NCBI RefSeq assembly: GCF_001969445.1
Contig: NZ_CP017297.1
Span: 992,001 to 1,056,000, forward strand
Length of the DNA stretch: 64,000 bases
Source of the DNA: Brachybacterium sp. P6-10-X1
GTDB taxonomy: Bacteria > Actinomycetota > Actinomycetes > Actinomycetales > Dermabacteraceae
Direction of reading: 5' to 3'
The position numbers and the translations under genes are program-made. Positions 1-9,041 of this stretch are shown here, one piece after another; the first letter of the stretch is position 1, and each line of letters starts with the position of its first letter. Below the pieces are notes generated by a model. It ran no database searches. It was not told the DNA's origin and saw only the letters and a program-made list of their open reading frames with translations.

Positions 1-1349
1 TCCTCGCCATCTACATGTACTTCGAGACCACCCAGGGTGGTCTGGGGATCGATCCGACGGTCGCCGCGAGCATCGTCGGCGCCTACGGCGGCTCGGTCTA
101 CGTCTTCTGCATCCTGGGCGCACTGGTCTCCGACCGGCTGCTGGGCCCCGAGCGGACCCTGTTCGGCAGCGCCGTGATGATCATGCTGGGCCACATCTCG
201 CTGGCCCTGCTGCCGGGCGTGCCCGGCCTGGTCACCGGTCTGCTGCTGGTGGGCATCGGCTCCGGTGGGCTCAAGGCCACCGCCGCCACGCTGGTCGGCT
301 CGCTCTACGACGTCCACGACACACGGCGCGACGCCGGATTCTCCATCTACTACATGGGCGTGAACATCGGCGGTCTGCTGGGCCCGCTGATCACCGGCTT
401 CGCGCAGAAGGAGTGGGGCTTCCACCTCGGCTTCGGCCTCGCCGCGATCGGCATGGCCATCGGCCTGACCCAGTACCTGCTCACCCGGCGCAATCTGCCG
501 ACGACCGTGCACGCCGTGCCGGATCCGCTGCCGCGCGCCCGGCGCCCGCTGTGGGCGGGCATCGCCGTGGTGGTCGTGCTGCTGGTGATCATCCTCGTCC
601 TCAGCGGCGTGGTCACGCCGGACAACCTGGCGAACATCATGGTGGGCCTGTCCGTGGTCGGGGCCGTCGCCCTGTTCACCTTCCTGCTGACCTCACGCAA
701 GGTCTCCGCCGACGAGCGCTCCCGCGTGGTCGCCTTCATCCCGCTGTTCATCGGCACCACGGCGTTCTTCGCCCTGTTCCAGCAGCAGTTCACCGTGATC
801 ACCCTGTACTCGGACAATCGCCTGGACCGGGCGCTGCAGCTGCCCTTCCTCGGCTCCTGGGAGATGCCGATCCCGTGGGTGCAGTCGTTCAACCCGTTCT
901 TCATCATCGTGCTGGCTCCGCTGTTCGCGGCGCTGTGGACGAAGCTCGGCACCCGCCAGCCCGGCACCCCGGTGAAGTTCGCGATCGGCATCATGCTGAT
1001 GGGCTCGGCGTTCCTGCTGTTCCTGCCGATGGTGCCGGTGGCCTCGGTGCCGGTGCTCTGGGTCGCGATGATCATGCTCGTCGCCACCCTCGGCGAGCTC
1101 TCGCTGTCGCCGGTGGGGCTGTCGCTGGCGACCAAGCTGGCCCCGGCCGCGTTCCCCGTGATGATGATGGCGCTGTACAACCTGTCGGTGGCGCTGGGCA
1201 CCTCGCTGTCCGGGTCCCTGGCGCAGTTCTACACCGCCGAGACCGAGGGCACCTACTTCGGCGTGCTCGGTGCGGTGACCATCGTGATCGGGCTGATCAT
1301 GCTGGCGGTCGCCAAGCCCGTCGGGAAGGGCATGCGCGGCATCCGCTGA
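1..1349 (+). CDS. POT/PTR-family proton-dependent oligopeptide transporter (5' end missing)
   Basis: Twelve-helix-type transporter that would import di- and tripeptides with protons across the cytoplasmic membrane. The reading frame is already open at base 3 and runs into ATG at 15, so the N-terminus lies outside the window. Visible family features are the segment FSIYYMGVNIGGLLGPLITGF around residue 110 (the PTR2 signature FYxxINxGSL in altered form) and many hydrophobic helices to the C-terminus. It converges on the GH2 gene with only 8 bp between the stop codons. The family is clear; substrate is inferred. Confidence 0.88.
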   Translation, partial: LAIYMYFETTQGGLGIDPTVAASIVGAYGGSVYVFCILGALVSDRLLGPERTLFGSAVMIMLGHISLALLPGVPGLVTGLLLVGIGSGGLKATAATLVGSLYDVHDTRRDAGFSIYYMGVNIGGLLGPLITGFAQKEWGFHLGFGLAAIGMAIGLTQYLLTRRNLPTTVHAVPDPLPRARRPLWAGIAVVVVLLVIILVLSGVVTPDNLANIMVGLSVVGAVALFTFLLTSRKVSADERSRVVAFIPLFIGTTAFFALFQQQFTVITLYSDNRLDRALQLPFLGSWEMPIPWVQSFNPFFIIVLAPLFAALWTKLGTRQPGTPVKFAIGIMLMGSAFLLFLPMVPVASVPVLWVAMIMLVATLGELSLSPVGLSLATKLAPAAFPVMMMALYNLSVALGTSLSGSLAQFYTAETEGTYFGVLGAVTIVIGLIMLAVAKPVGKGMRGIR

Positions 1350-1357
1350 GCCGGGCC

Positions 1358-3151
1358 CTACCCCTGCGCGCGCCCGGTGACGAACGCCCGGATCACGGCG
1401 GGGTCGAGCTTCGGCCGACGGTCCGCATCGGCCAGCCCGTTGGCCTCCTGGAGCGTGTCGGTCAGCTGCGTGTAGCAGTGCCCGGCCAGCGCGGAGGTCC
1501 CGTTCAGCGCCGCGAACAGCCCGGAGACCTTCGCCTCGAACTCCTCGGGGGTGGTCACGGTCGCATACCCCCAGGTGCCCTCGGAGGCGTAGGCGATCCC
1601 GCCGAACTCGGTGACCATCACCGGGGCGCCGTCGGTGACGTGCTGTGCGGCATCGTCGATCGGGCGCCGTCCCAGCGGCCCGCGGCTCGCGAGCACCTCC
1701 GCGACCGCGTCCTCGTCCTCGTAGCGGCGGGCGAGGACCGCGGCGTCGGTGGTGTAGTCGTGCAGGGCGAGGATGTCCCCGCCGGTGATCTCGTAGCCGT
1801 CGTTGGCGACCACCGGCCGGGACGGGTCCAGCGCCCGGGTCAGCGCGGTCAGGGCGATGGTGAGGTCCTTCTGGGGGGCGTGGTCGGCCAGGTCGCGCAC
1901 GCCCCAGGACTCGTTCATCGGCACCCAGGTGACCACCGACGGATGGGCGCGCACCTGCTCGACGATCTCGGTCCACTCCGCGGTGACCGCCGAGACGGCG
2001 CGCGGGGAGTAGGAGTAGGCGTTGGCGGTCTCGCCCCAGATCAGCAGGCCGAGCTTGTCGGCCCAGAACAGGAAGCGGGGGTCTTCGACCTTCTGGTGGA
2101 TGCGGGCGGCGGTGAAGCCGAGCTCCTTGATCAGCTCGACCTCTTCCCGGTACGCCGCGATCGTCGGGGCGGTCAGCTGGGAGGTGGGCCAGTAACCCTG
2201 CTCGAGCACGGAGCGGACGAAGTACGGCTCGCCGCTCAGGAGGAACCGTCCACGGTCGATACCGGTCGTGCGCAGGCCGAGGTAGCTGGCCACCGTGTCG
2301 ACGACCTCCCCGTCGACGAGCACCTGGAGGGACACGTCGACCAGACGCGGGTGCTCGGGCCGCCACAGCAGCCGGTCGCGGTCCTGGGTGTTGCGGACGG
2401 CGGGGACGTCCACGCTGGTCTCGATCCGCGGGTCGTGCGCGGCGACCTCGACGGTGCCGAGCGCCTCCTCCCCCGCGCTCAGCGCGATCCGCACCGTGGT
2501 GCCCGGTTGCGGCCGACGTTCCAGGCGCAGGCTCACGTCGACCCGGGCGCGCGGCATGTCGAAGTCCCACTGGAAGCTCGTCAGATGCTGCTCGGGGACG
2601 GTCTCCAGCCACACGCTGCGCCAGATGCCGGTGGAGCGGTGGTACCAGATGCCGTGGGGCTCCTCGCGCCAGTCCTGCTTGCCCCGGGGCAGCTCGACGT
2701 CGTGCGGGTCGTCGAACGCGCGCACCACCACCACGTGCTCCTCCCCCGCATCCAGCAGATCCGTCAGATCGCAGGTGAAGGAGGTCTGGCCGCCGACGTG
2801 GTGACCGGCCAGGCGCCCGTCGACCCACACGTGGGCCTCGTGGTCGACGGCACCGAGGTGCAGCAGGATCCGCTGCCCCGGCGTCGGGACCGCCGTGATC
2901 GTGCGGCGGTACCAGACGACGGGATGGAAGCCGGTGTCATGGATCCCGGAGGCCTCGGACTCCGGCACGAACGGCACCGTGATGGTGCGGTCGAACCGCT
3001 CGGAGCGGGCGGGGTCGTACCAGCGCTCGGTCGTCCCCACGTCGGCGTCGTCATGGGCGAAGCCCCAGCTGCCGTCGAGCGAGGTCCAGTCCTCGCGCAT
3101 CATCGTGGGACGGGGGTGGGTGCCGTCGTGGGTGCTGGCGCGCAGCGTCAT
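1358..3151 (-). CDS. Glycoside hydrolase family 2 (beta-glucuronidase/beta-galactosidase-like)
   Basis: Predicted cytoplasmic retaining beta-glycosidase of 597 residues. The order is the GH2 one: N-terminal jelly-roll sugar-binding domain (WTSLDGSWGFAHD near residue 20; VWYRRTITAV near 95), an immunoglobulin-like domain, then a TIM barrel. The acid/base glutamate is E414 in VPMNESW and the nucleophile is E515 in VMVTEFGG. ATG at 3151 was chosen because AGGAG lies just upstream on the minus strand; the longer upstream frame has no family similarity. No signal peptide is visible, so the substrate is probably an imported oligosaccharide or glycoside. Beta-glucuronidase, beta-galactosidase and beta-mannosidase cannot be told apart from the sequence alone. 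Confidence 0.9.
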   Translation of the reverse strand: MTLRASTHDGTHPRPTMMREDWTSLDGSWGFAHDDADVGTTERWYDPARSERFDRTITVPFVPESEASGIHDTGFHPVVWYRRTITAVPTPGQRILLHLGAVDHEAHVWVDGRLAGHHVGGQTSFTCDLTDLLDAGEEHVVVVRAFDDPHDVELPRGKQDWREEPHGIWYHRSTGIWRSVWLETVPEQHLTSFQWDFDMPRARVDVSLRLERRPQPGTTVRIALSAGEEALGTVEVAAHDPRIETSVDVPAVRNTQDRDRLLWRPEHPRLVDVSLQVLVDGEVVDTVASYLGLRTTGIDRGRFLLSGEPYFVRSVLEQGYWPTSQLTAPTIAAYREEVELIKELGFTAARIHQKVEDPRFLFWADKLGLLIWGETANAYSYSPRAVSAVTAEWTEIVEQVRAHPSVVTWVPMNESWGVRDLADHAPQKDLTIALTALTRALDPSRPVVANDGYEITGGDILALHDYTTDAAVLARRYEDEDAVAEVLASRGPLGRRPIDDAAQHVTDGAPVMVTEFGGIAYASEGTWGYATVTTPEEFEAKVSGLFAALNGTSALAGHCYTQLTDTLQEANGLADADRRPKLDPAVIRAFVTGRAQG

Positions 3152-3258
3152 CGGGGGCTCCTGGCGGGTCGGTGGAGAGGCGGAGAAGCGGAGAAGCGGG
3201 GAGTAGGTCCCGCCGTCCGAGCCCAGCCTGCCACGTTGCGGTGCCCACGTGGGAATCG

Positions 3259-5439
3259 TCATCGACCGGTGAGCACCACCAGCTCCGAGGTCGCCCGGGT
3301 CATCGCCACGTAGCGCGCGGCCGCTCCCGGCAGGCCCTCGCCGAAGTCCGCGGGGTCCACCAGCACGACGAGATCGAACTCGAGCCCCTTGGCCAGGCGC
3401 GGGGTGAGCGCCCGGATCCGGGGGGTCGAGGCGAAGGTCGGGTGCCCGATCACGCAGGCCGTGCCCTTTTCGTGCTCGGCCTGCCAGGTTGCGAGGACTT
3501 GTTCGAGCTGCTCCGTGCGCCCGTGGCGGACGGGCACGCCGGACTCCCGGACGGAGGTGGGCACGTTCGCATCCGGCAGCTCGGCGCGGATCACCGGCGC
3601 GGCCTGCTCCATGATCTCCTGCGGAGTGCGGTAGTTGATCGACAGCTCCGTGAGCTCCAGCCGGTCCAGGCCGATCCGATGGAGGTGCTCGCGCCAGGTG
3701 TCGCGGAATCCGTGCGCCGCCTGAGCACGGTCGCCGACGAGGGTGAGACTGCGCGAGGGGCAGCGACGCAGGATCATCGCCCACTGGGCGTCGGTGAGCT
3801 CCTGCGCCTCGTCGACCACGACGTGGGCGAAGGGCCCGGCCAGCTCGTCGGGCGGGGCGATCTCCACCGCGGTCGCGTCCTCGAGGGCGTTGCGGAGATC
3901 CTCGCCGCGCAGCATGGACATCTCCTGCAGGTCCGAGCTGTCGGAGTCGATGAGGTAGTCGACCATCAGATCCACCTCGTCGACCGTCTCCCGGCGGGCG
4001 GTCTGCTGGCGGCGCCGGCGAGCGTCGGCCCCGGGGTCCCCGAGACGGTGGCGGGCGGCGTCCAGCAGCGGGAGGTCCGCCTCGGTCCACGAACGGGCGT
4101 CGGTCCGCTGCAGCAGCTCAACCTGCTGCGCGGTCAGGCCCGGAGCGCAGCGCCGCAGGTAGGCGGGGACCTCGAAGAGGTCGCCGACGAGGTCGGTGGC
4201 CCGCAGGATCGGCCACGCCCGGTGCACGAGGGTCACCAGCTCCTCGTCGTAGGCCAGCGCCGCGCGCACCTGGCGCAGATCGGGGTGCTCGTCGTAGGTG
4301 TCGGCGAGCTGGGCGGCGACGATCTCGGCGAGCTCCTCCCAGATCTCCTCGCGGGCGAGGTTGTGCGCCGTGGCGGGGTCGACGGCCTCGAAGGCCTCGG
4401 CGAAATCCTCCTCGCCCAGGAGCACCGCGCCCCAGTCCGTCTCCAGCTGATGGTCACGACGCGGCGGTTCCTCGTACAGGCCGACGGCGGGCTCGATCGC
4501 CTCCACCAGCATCGAGGTCGCCTTCAGCGCGGCGACCTGCGGGTCATCCTCGAGCCGAGCGCCGGCCCCCTCCGGCACCAGGTCCGCGAGGGTGCAGGTG
4601 CGCACGTCGTCCTCGCCGAGGCTGGGCAGCACGTCGGCGACATACTGGAGGTAGGGATGGTGGGGGCCGATGAACAGCACGCCTTCCCGACGGTCGCGCA
4701 GGCGCGGGTCGCTGTACAGCAGATAGGCGGCGCGGTGCAGGGCGACGACGGTCTTGCCGGTGCCGGGGCCGCCGTCGACCACCAGAGGGCGGCGGGCGCT
4801 CGCGCGGATGATCGCGTCCTGGTCCGCGGCCAGGGTGGTCAGCACGGATTCCATCCGAGGGCTGCGCGCCCGGTTCAGGGTGGCCAGCAGCGCGGACTCG
4901 GTGTCGAGGGCCGTGTCCGACTCCGCCGCGTCCGACCCGTCCGGGTCCTCGACCTCGTTCGGGGTCAGGATCTCGTCCCAGTAGTCCCGGACCCGTCCGC
5001 CCGCCCATCGATAGCGGCGTCGGGAGGCCAGGCCCAGCGGGTCGGCGCGGGTGGCGGCGAAGAAGGGCTCAGCGGCCGGGGAGCGCCAGTCCACAAGCAG
5101 CGGTTTCCCGTCGGCTCCGTGCACGGCGAGCCGTCCGATGTAGATCGGCCCGGACCCGTCGGTCGGGCTCATCCGGCCCAGGACCGCGTCGAGCCGGAAG
5201 CTCTCCAGCCCCCGCAGGCGGGTGCGGAAGTGGGCGACCTTCGCGTCACGCTCGACCCGTCCCTGGGCGTCCCCGGTCTGGTGCGCGAGGGCGGCGTCGA
5301 GAGCTCGGCGGACGTCGTCGATGTCGTCGGCCAGTGCTGTGGCGATCGACCGGAACTGCTCCTCGTCGCGGCCGATGCGTTCGGCAGCGGCTTTGTGCTG
5401 CGGGCGTGCGGCCAGGTCGAAGGTGCTGGTCTGCGTCAT
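3259..5439 (-). CDS. helR: HelR-type RNA polymerase recycling motor ATPase (UvrD/HelD-like)
   Basis: A 726-residue superfamily 1 ATPase that dislodges stalled or rifamycin-bound RNA polymerase. The N-terminal coiled coil (residues about 20-70) is followed by the conserved RLVDWRSPAAEPFF-type block (here LLVDWRSPAAEPFFAATR), Walker A GGPGTGKT with K229, the Walker B region VVVDEAQELTDAQW, and C-terminal helicase motifs LSINYRTPQE and KGLEFDLVVLVDP. Colinearity and length match actinobacterial HelR better than Bacillus HelD. ATG at 5439 follows GGGGGAGAC. A 19-bp element identical to the rifamycin-associated element as I recall it lies 72 bp upstream on the same strand, which supports the HelR assignment and drug-inducible expression. 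Confidence 0.88.
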   Translation of the reverse strand: MTQTSTFDLAARPQHKAAAERIGRDEEQFRSIATALADDIDDVRRALDAALAHQTGDAQGRVERDAKVAHFRTRLRGLESFRLDAVLGRMSPTDGSGPIYIGRLAVHGADGKPLLVDWRSPAAEPFFAATRADPLGLASRRRYRWAGGRVRDYWDEILTPNEVEDPDGSDAAESDTALDTESALLATLNRARSPRMESVLTTLAADQDAIIRASARRPLVVDGGPGTGKTVVALHRAAYLLYSDPRLRDRREGVLFIGPHHPYLQYVADVLPSLGEDDVRTCTLADLVPEGAGARLEDDPQVAALKATSMLVEAIEPAVGLYEEPPRRDHQLETDWGAVLLGEEDFAEAFEAVDPATAHNLAREEIWEELAEIVAAQLADTYDEHPDLRQVRAALAYDEELVTLVHRAWPILRATDLVGDLFEVPAYLRRCAPGLTAQQVELLQRTDARSWTEADLPLLDAARHRLGDPGADARRRRQQTARRETVDEVDLMVDYLIDSDSSDLQEMSMLRGEDLRNALEDATAVEIAPPDELAGPFAHVVVDEAQELTDAQWAMILRRCPSRSLTLVGDRAQAAHGFRDTWREHLHRIGLDRLELTELSINYRTPQEIMEQAAPVIRAELPDANVPTSVRESGVPVRHGRTEQLEQVLATWQAEHEKGTACVIGHPTFASTPRIRALTPRLAKGLEFDLVVLVDPADFGEGLPGAAARYVAMTRATSELVVLTGR

Positions 5440-5510
5440 GTCTCCCCCGGTGGTGGTGCGTCCTCGTGGGCCGTCGGGCCGCACGAGCGAGTGATTCTTG
5501 CGCACCGAGG

Positions 5511-5529
5511 GGGCCTTGCCGCAAGCCCC
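5511..5529 (-). promoter_or_regulatory. Rifamycin-associated element (RAE) upstream of helR
   Basis: On the minus strand the sequence reads GGGGCTTGCGGCAAGGCCC, an imperfect inverted repeat of 19 bp with CTTGC/GCAAG half sites. From memory this equals the rifamycin-associated element found upstream of actinobacterial rifamycin-inactivating enzymes and helR. It lies in the 164-bp gap upstream of the helR start. An AAGAAT hexamer about 20 nt further downstream could be the -10 box. Identity of the motif rests on recall of the published consensus. Confidence 0.82.
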
Positions 5530-5603
5530 GTACCAGGGCATAGACTGGCCATACGCCAGGGGGGACGGCGGTCCCGGGCCTCCCGCCCCCCCCCGCGGCC
5601 GGC

Positions 5604-7010
5604 TCAGGCGTCGCCGGGCCCGCGCGTCTCCTGATCCTTGATCAGCGCCACCAGGGCGGCCATCACGGCCGCGGAGCCGCGGTATCGCGCGCCGTCGCGG
5701 GTGAGGACGCCCGACTCGGTGAGCGCATCCAGGTCCACCTGCACGTTCGACCACCGCTGCCATTCCTCGACGCTGCGCTGTGCTGCGGTGCGTTCGACGG
5801 ACGCCTGGGCGCGACCTTCCTGCGCGGCGCGCTCGAGGTTCTCGTGGAGGTCCAGTCCCTGCTCGCTGCAGGCGACCAGCAGCGCGGCGAGGGTGTCGGG
5901 CATGCCGCGGAACCCGCCGTCGTCCGGGTCCCGGGCATCCCGGCCGAACATCGTCGCGGTGAGCACGGCATGGCCGAACTCGACGAACTTCTCCGGGTCG
6001 TCGCTGCGCGTCACGTACGGGACGGGGCCCGGCTCGCGGTGCACGCGGGTGCCGGTCAGGCTGAGCCAGCCACCGTCGAGCAGCGTGATCCAGGGGCCCG
6101 CGATCTCGGGGTGCTGCCACATGCTGCGCACCGTCCGGGGTGTCCCGATGGTCTCGAGCAGGGCGGAGCAGTCCGTCCGCGACAGCGCCTGGGTCCCGGT
6201 GATCCTGCGGGTTCCGTCACCGACCAGATCCAGGATGCCGGCGGCCACGGCGACGAACGAGGTGTCGGCATAGACCTGCGACTCCTGATCGGTGCCGAGT
6301 TCCGTGACCGTGATGCCGTCGCCGTCCTTGAGCTCGGGCAGGAACCACGGCCAGGACCTGCTGCGGACGTTCTCCTCCCGCGCGGCACGCAGCGATTCCT
6401 CCCGGTCGAAGGGCACGGTCGGGTCGCTCAGGCGTCCGGTGTCGCTGAGCTCGACCCGTTCGTCGTCGGGCAATGAGTTGTACCAGTGCATGTAGCCGGC
6501 CAGCTCGTCGTCGTCCTCGAGGTCCACGCCGAGCGCGAGACCATGGCCGAGGATGTTGGTGGAGAAGGAGCGGCGGGAGGGGTCGTCGGCCGCCTCGAGA
6601 GTCGCGAACTCCAAGGAGGAGAGCATCATGGGGGCGGCCTGCGGCGGCATCGAGTCCGCGGCCCAGCGGCCCGTCTGCCCCAGATAGGTGAAGAACCGGC
6701 CGAGGGTCGGGACCATGTCCATCGCGTGCTCGCGGGGCTGGATGACCGTGCGCGGGACGACCTCGGTGAGCAGCGCGGTCGCCAGCTCCTCGGTCCACAG
6801 GCCGATCTCGGGACTGCCCTGCTGCTCCGCTTTCAGCCGCAGCAACGTCTCGAGCGTGCGCACCTCATCGGCGGCGGGGGCGTCCTCGTCGTCGGTCAGT
6901 CGCCAGGTGCCGTACTCGGACAGCACCTCCTCCCGTTCCCGCTGCCACTGCTCCTGCGTGGCCGGGTCCGGTTCGTGGGAGGAACGCTCCCGGGGCGAGT
7001 TCTCCGACAT
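5604..7010 (-). CDS. Hypothetical protein, unknown family
   Basis: A 468-residue soluble protein that I do not recognise. The N-terminus is charged (many E, R, D), the middle has several W/F-rich segments (WPWFLPELKDGDG), and the last 60 residues (WSNVQVDLDALTESGVLTRDG) look like a winged-helix-type segment. No membrane helices or signal are visible. ATG at 7010 follows GGAGGG at ideal spacing, preferred to an in-frame start 12 codons upstream. It lies upstream of helR on the same strand, but the RAE and a 164-bp gap separate them, so co-transcription is not required. High third-position GC supports real coding. Confidence 0.75.
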   Translation of the reverse strand: MSENSPRERSSHEPDPATQEQWQREREEVLSEYGTWRLTDDEDAPAADEVRTLETLLRLKAEQQGSPEIGLWTEELATALLTEVVPRTVIQPREHAMDMVPTLGRFFTYLGQTGRWAADSMPPQAAPMMLSSLEFATLEAADDPSRRSFSTNILGHGLALGVDLEDDDELAGYMHWYNSLPDDERVELSDTGRLSDPTVPFDREESLRAAREENVRSRSWPWFLPELKDGDGITVTELGTDQESQVYADTSFVAVAAGILDLVGDGTRRITGTQALSRTDCSALLETIGTPRTVRSMWQHPEIAGPWITLLDGGWLSLTGTRVHREPGPVPYVTRSDDPEKFVEFGHAVLTATMFGRDARDPDDGGFRGMPDTLAALLVACSEQGLDLHENLERAAQEGRAQASVERTAAQRSVEEWQRWSNVQVDLDALTESGVLTRDGARYRGSAAVMAALVALIKDQETRGPGDA

Positions 7011-7107
7011 CCCTCCAGCATGACGGTGCAGGACGGATCCGGCCACCTACCGAGGCGAAGTTTCCCTGGTGGCGTACACACCGGGGACACCATGGGACGC
7101 AGATCGC

Positions 7108-8742
7108 TCAGAAGGGCGGGGCAGGGAACCGTGCCGTCCCGACGAGCGCGCCACGGTCCGCGCCGTCGGCGGACGCTCCCGGCTCGGGCGGATCCGAGAC
7201 ATCGGGCGCATCCCGGACGTCGGCCGGGTCCGGGTCCCCGAGCAGTCGGAGACCCCGGAGGCGGAGGTCGTCCCCCATGCGCATGTCCTCGTAGAACTCC
7301 CAGGAGCTCTGGAGGGCCGCGGCGAGTTCCGGGGTCAGCAGATCCCGGTTCTGGTCGGAGGTGATGATGGCGCGACCGCCGATGTGCCACGTGGTGGTGC
7401 CGTCCGGCCCTCGGACCGGATCGAGAAGTCCTCGGGTCTTCATGTCGTGGTGCGTCCAGCACAATCGGTGAAGATTCTCGAGGGCGGTCTGTCCACCCCT
7501 CTCGGGGTTTCGGTGATCGTATTCCTCGATATGATCCGCTTCGCCGACCGTGCACACATTGTTGGTGCATCCGGGAAAGGCGCAGACCGGATCGAGCAGA
7601 CGGAGGTGCTCGGCCATCGCGGTGGTGGGCGAGTACGTCGCCGGCGGCAGCGGGAGGTAGGCGCCGTCGGAGGGGTCGGTGAGGATCCGATACCAGGTGG
7701 GTTCATCGGCTGCGAGATGGCGAGCCATCCGGGCGGGCAGCGGGATGGTGCCGTCGATGGTGCCGGGGGCGTCGGACTCCCCCAGCAGTGTCATGGCCGG
7801 GACGATCACCTGCAGGCGGAAGCGGCTCCGGGGCACCTGAACACCCGGGGTCTCGAGCACGGTGCGCGTGAGGATCGCGTAGCGCAGGGCGGCCAGCGGC
7901 ATACGGCACTCCGTACGGCCGACGTCGCCGTCGATGTCGAACGGTGCCGGGCGCCCTTCCGTCACGGCGCGACGCTGCTCGCCCTGGACGGCACGCGCCG
8001 CGAGGTCGAGACGGCGCGAGAGGTCGAGGATCTCAGGGATCGGTCCGGTCACGTGCAGGCAGGCGGTACCGTCGTGATCAGGGTTGATCTCGAGGGAGAC
8101 GTCCCGCTGCTCGGTCGGGGTCTCACGGACCGCCGCCATCCCGAACCAGGCGATGAGCGTGCCCAACTCCCGCGAGAACCGGTCCGCAGCGATGTTCTCG
8201 AGGTCCCACTCGGCGACCCGGACGTCGACCTGCCGGCACTGGTCGGAGGTGAGTCGACGAGTCCGGCGCAGCAGCTGCTCGAACCACGTGACCGGAAGGT
8301 GTCCGGCTTCGAGACGGGCGAGCGTACGCGGCAGGCCGACGACGGCGGTGGCGGCATCGCTCAGCTGCGTGCGGGCCTGATCCAGCGTGACCCGGCGTGC
8401 GTCGGCGACGAGGATCGCGTTCATGTCGCCCTCTTCGCTGGTGTCGTCCCAGAGCATCGCGAGCTTCCGCAGGCGCCCGGCATAGGCGAGGGCTTCCTCG
8501 TGGTGCGTGGCGAACAGCGCCCGGGCGAGCTGCTCCTCGACGCACCCTGGCTCGACGTGCGAGCGGGCGGCGAAGGAGTCCGGACCCAGCGGGGTGCGGG
8601 CGCGGACCGGCGTCCGCGGGGGCTCGGCCGCGCTGATCGACGGCGACTCGGCGGAGGAGTGCGAGGCGTCGGTCGCAGGTGACCCGGCGGGGTGCGTCGA
8701 GTCGACAGAGGCGGCTGCAGATGATGACCTGTTCACCGTCAT
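7108..8742 (-). CDS. DUF222 domain protein with C-terminal HNH endonuclease motif
   Basis: A 544-residue protein of the multicopy actinobacterial DUF222/HNH family. The first 70 residues are low-complexity (S, A, P, T). The DUF222 region follows (about residues 75-360), then the HNH motif around residues 395-435: CAFPGCTNN, ADHIEEYDHR, ENLHRLCWTHHDMKT, with paired cysteines and the catalytic histidine. ATG at 8742 lies 34 nt after a TAAACT hexamer (minus strand, 8777-8782) in an AT-rich patch. The biological role of the family is not established; copies of such genes are often repeated in one genome. Family confident, function not. Confidence 0.88.
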   Translation of the reverse strand: MTVNRSSSAAASVDSTHPAGSPATDASHSSAESPSISAAEPPRTPVRARTPLGPDSFAARSHVEPGCVEEQLARALFATHHEEALAYAGRLRKLAMLWDDTSEEGDMNAILVADARRVTLDQARTQLSDAATAVVGLPRTLARLEAGHLPVTWFEQLLRRTRRLTSDQCRQVDVRVAEWDLENIAADRFSRELGTLIAWFGMAAVRETPTEQRDVSLEINPDHDGTACLHVTGPIPEILDLSRRLDLAARAVQGEQRRAVTEGRPAPFDIDGDVGRTECRMPLAALRYAILTRTVLETPGVQVPRSRFRLQVIVPAMTLLGESDAPGTIDGTIPLPARMARHLAADEPTWYRILTDPSDGAYLPLPPATYSPTTAMAEHLRLLDPVCAFPGCTNNVCTVGEADHIEEYDHRNPERGGQTALENLHRLCWTHHDMKTRGLLDPVRGPDGTTTWHIGGRAIITSDQNRDLLTPELAAALQSSWEFYEDMRMGDDLRLRGLRLLGDPDPADVRDAPDVSDPPEPGASADGADRGALVGTARFPAPPF

Positions 8743-8960
8743 CACACCGTCCTCTCTCGCCCGATTCCCTCCCCCTAGTTTAGAACTTTCGTTCGAGGCG
8801 TGCCAGCCTTTTCGCAGACCCGTCCTAAATTGTGGATGAACACCCCTTGTGGAGGAAGATTCGCGCTGGCGTGGCACATGTTGGCCCCGCCCCGCAGCAC
8901 CGCCCTCGTCCCCGCAGCACCGCCCGGCCCCGCCCCCGCTCCTCGGCCCCGACGCACGAC

Positions 8961-9000
8961 GGCGGCCCGGAGCCGAGGTCTCCCCCGCCGCCGGGCCGCC
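8961..9000 (-). terminator. Hairpin after the PTS gene
   Basis: Perfect 10-bp arms GGCGGCCCGG (8961-8970) and CCGGGCCGCC (8991-9000) with a 20-nt loop, starting 41 bp beyond the stop codon of the PTS gene on the minus strand. No U-tract follows, as is common in high-GC actinobacteria. It probably separates PTS transcription from the DUF222/HNH gene. Confidence 0.5.
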
Positions 9001-9041
9001 GCTCAGCTCACTGCGACCGGATTCCACGGCCGCGTGTCCGC

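Noticed and set aside
413..3313. Very long plus-strand reading frame across the POT and GH2 genes
   Set aside because: Arg/Pro/Gly-rich shadow of two real genes in other frames; no family motifs. The same applies to many long frames in this high-GC window, for example on the minus strand over 14730-17732.
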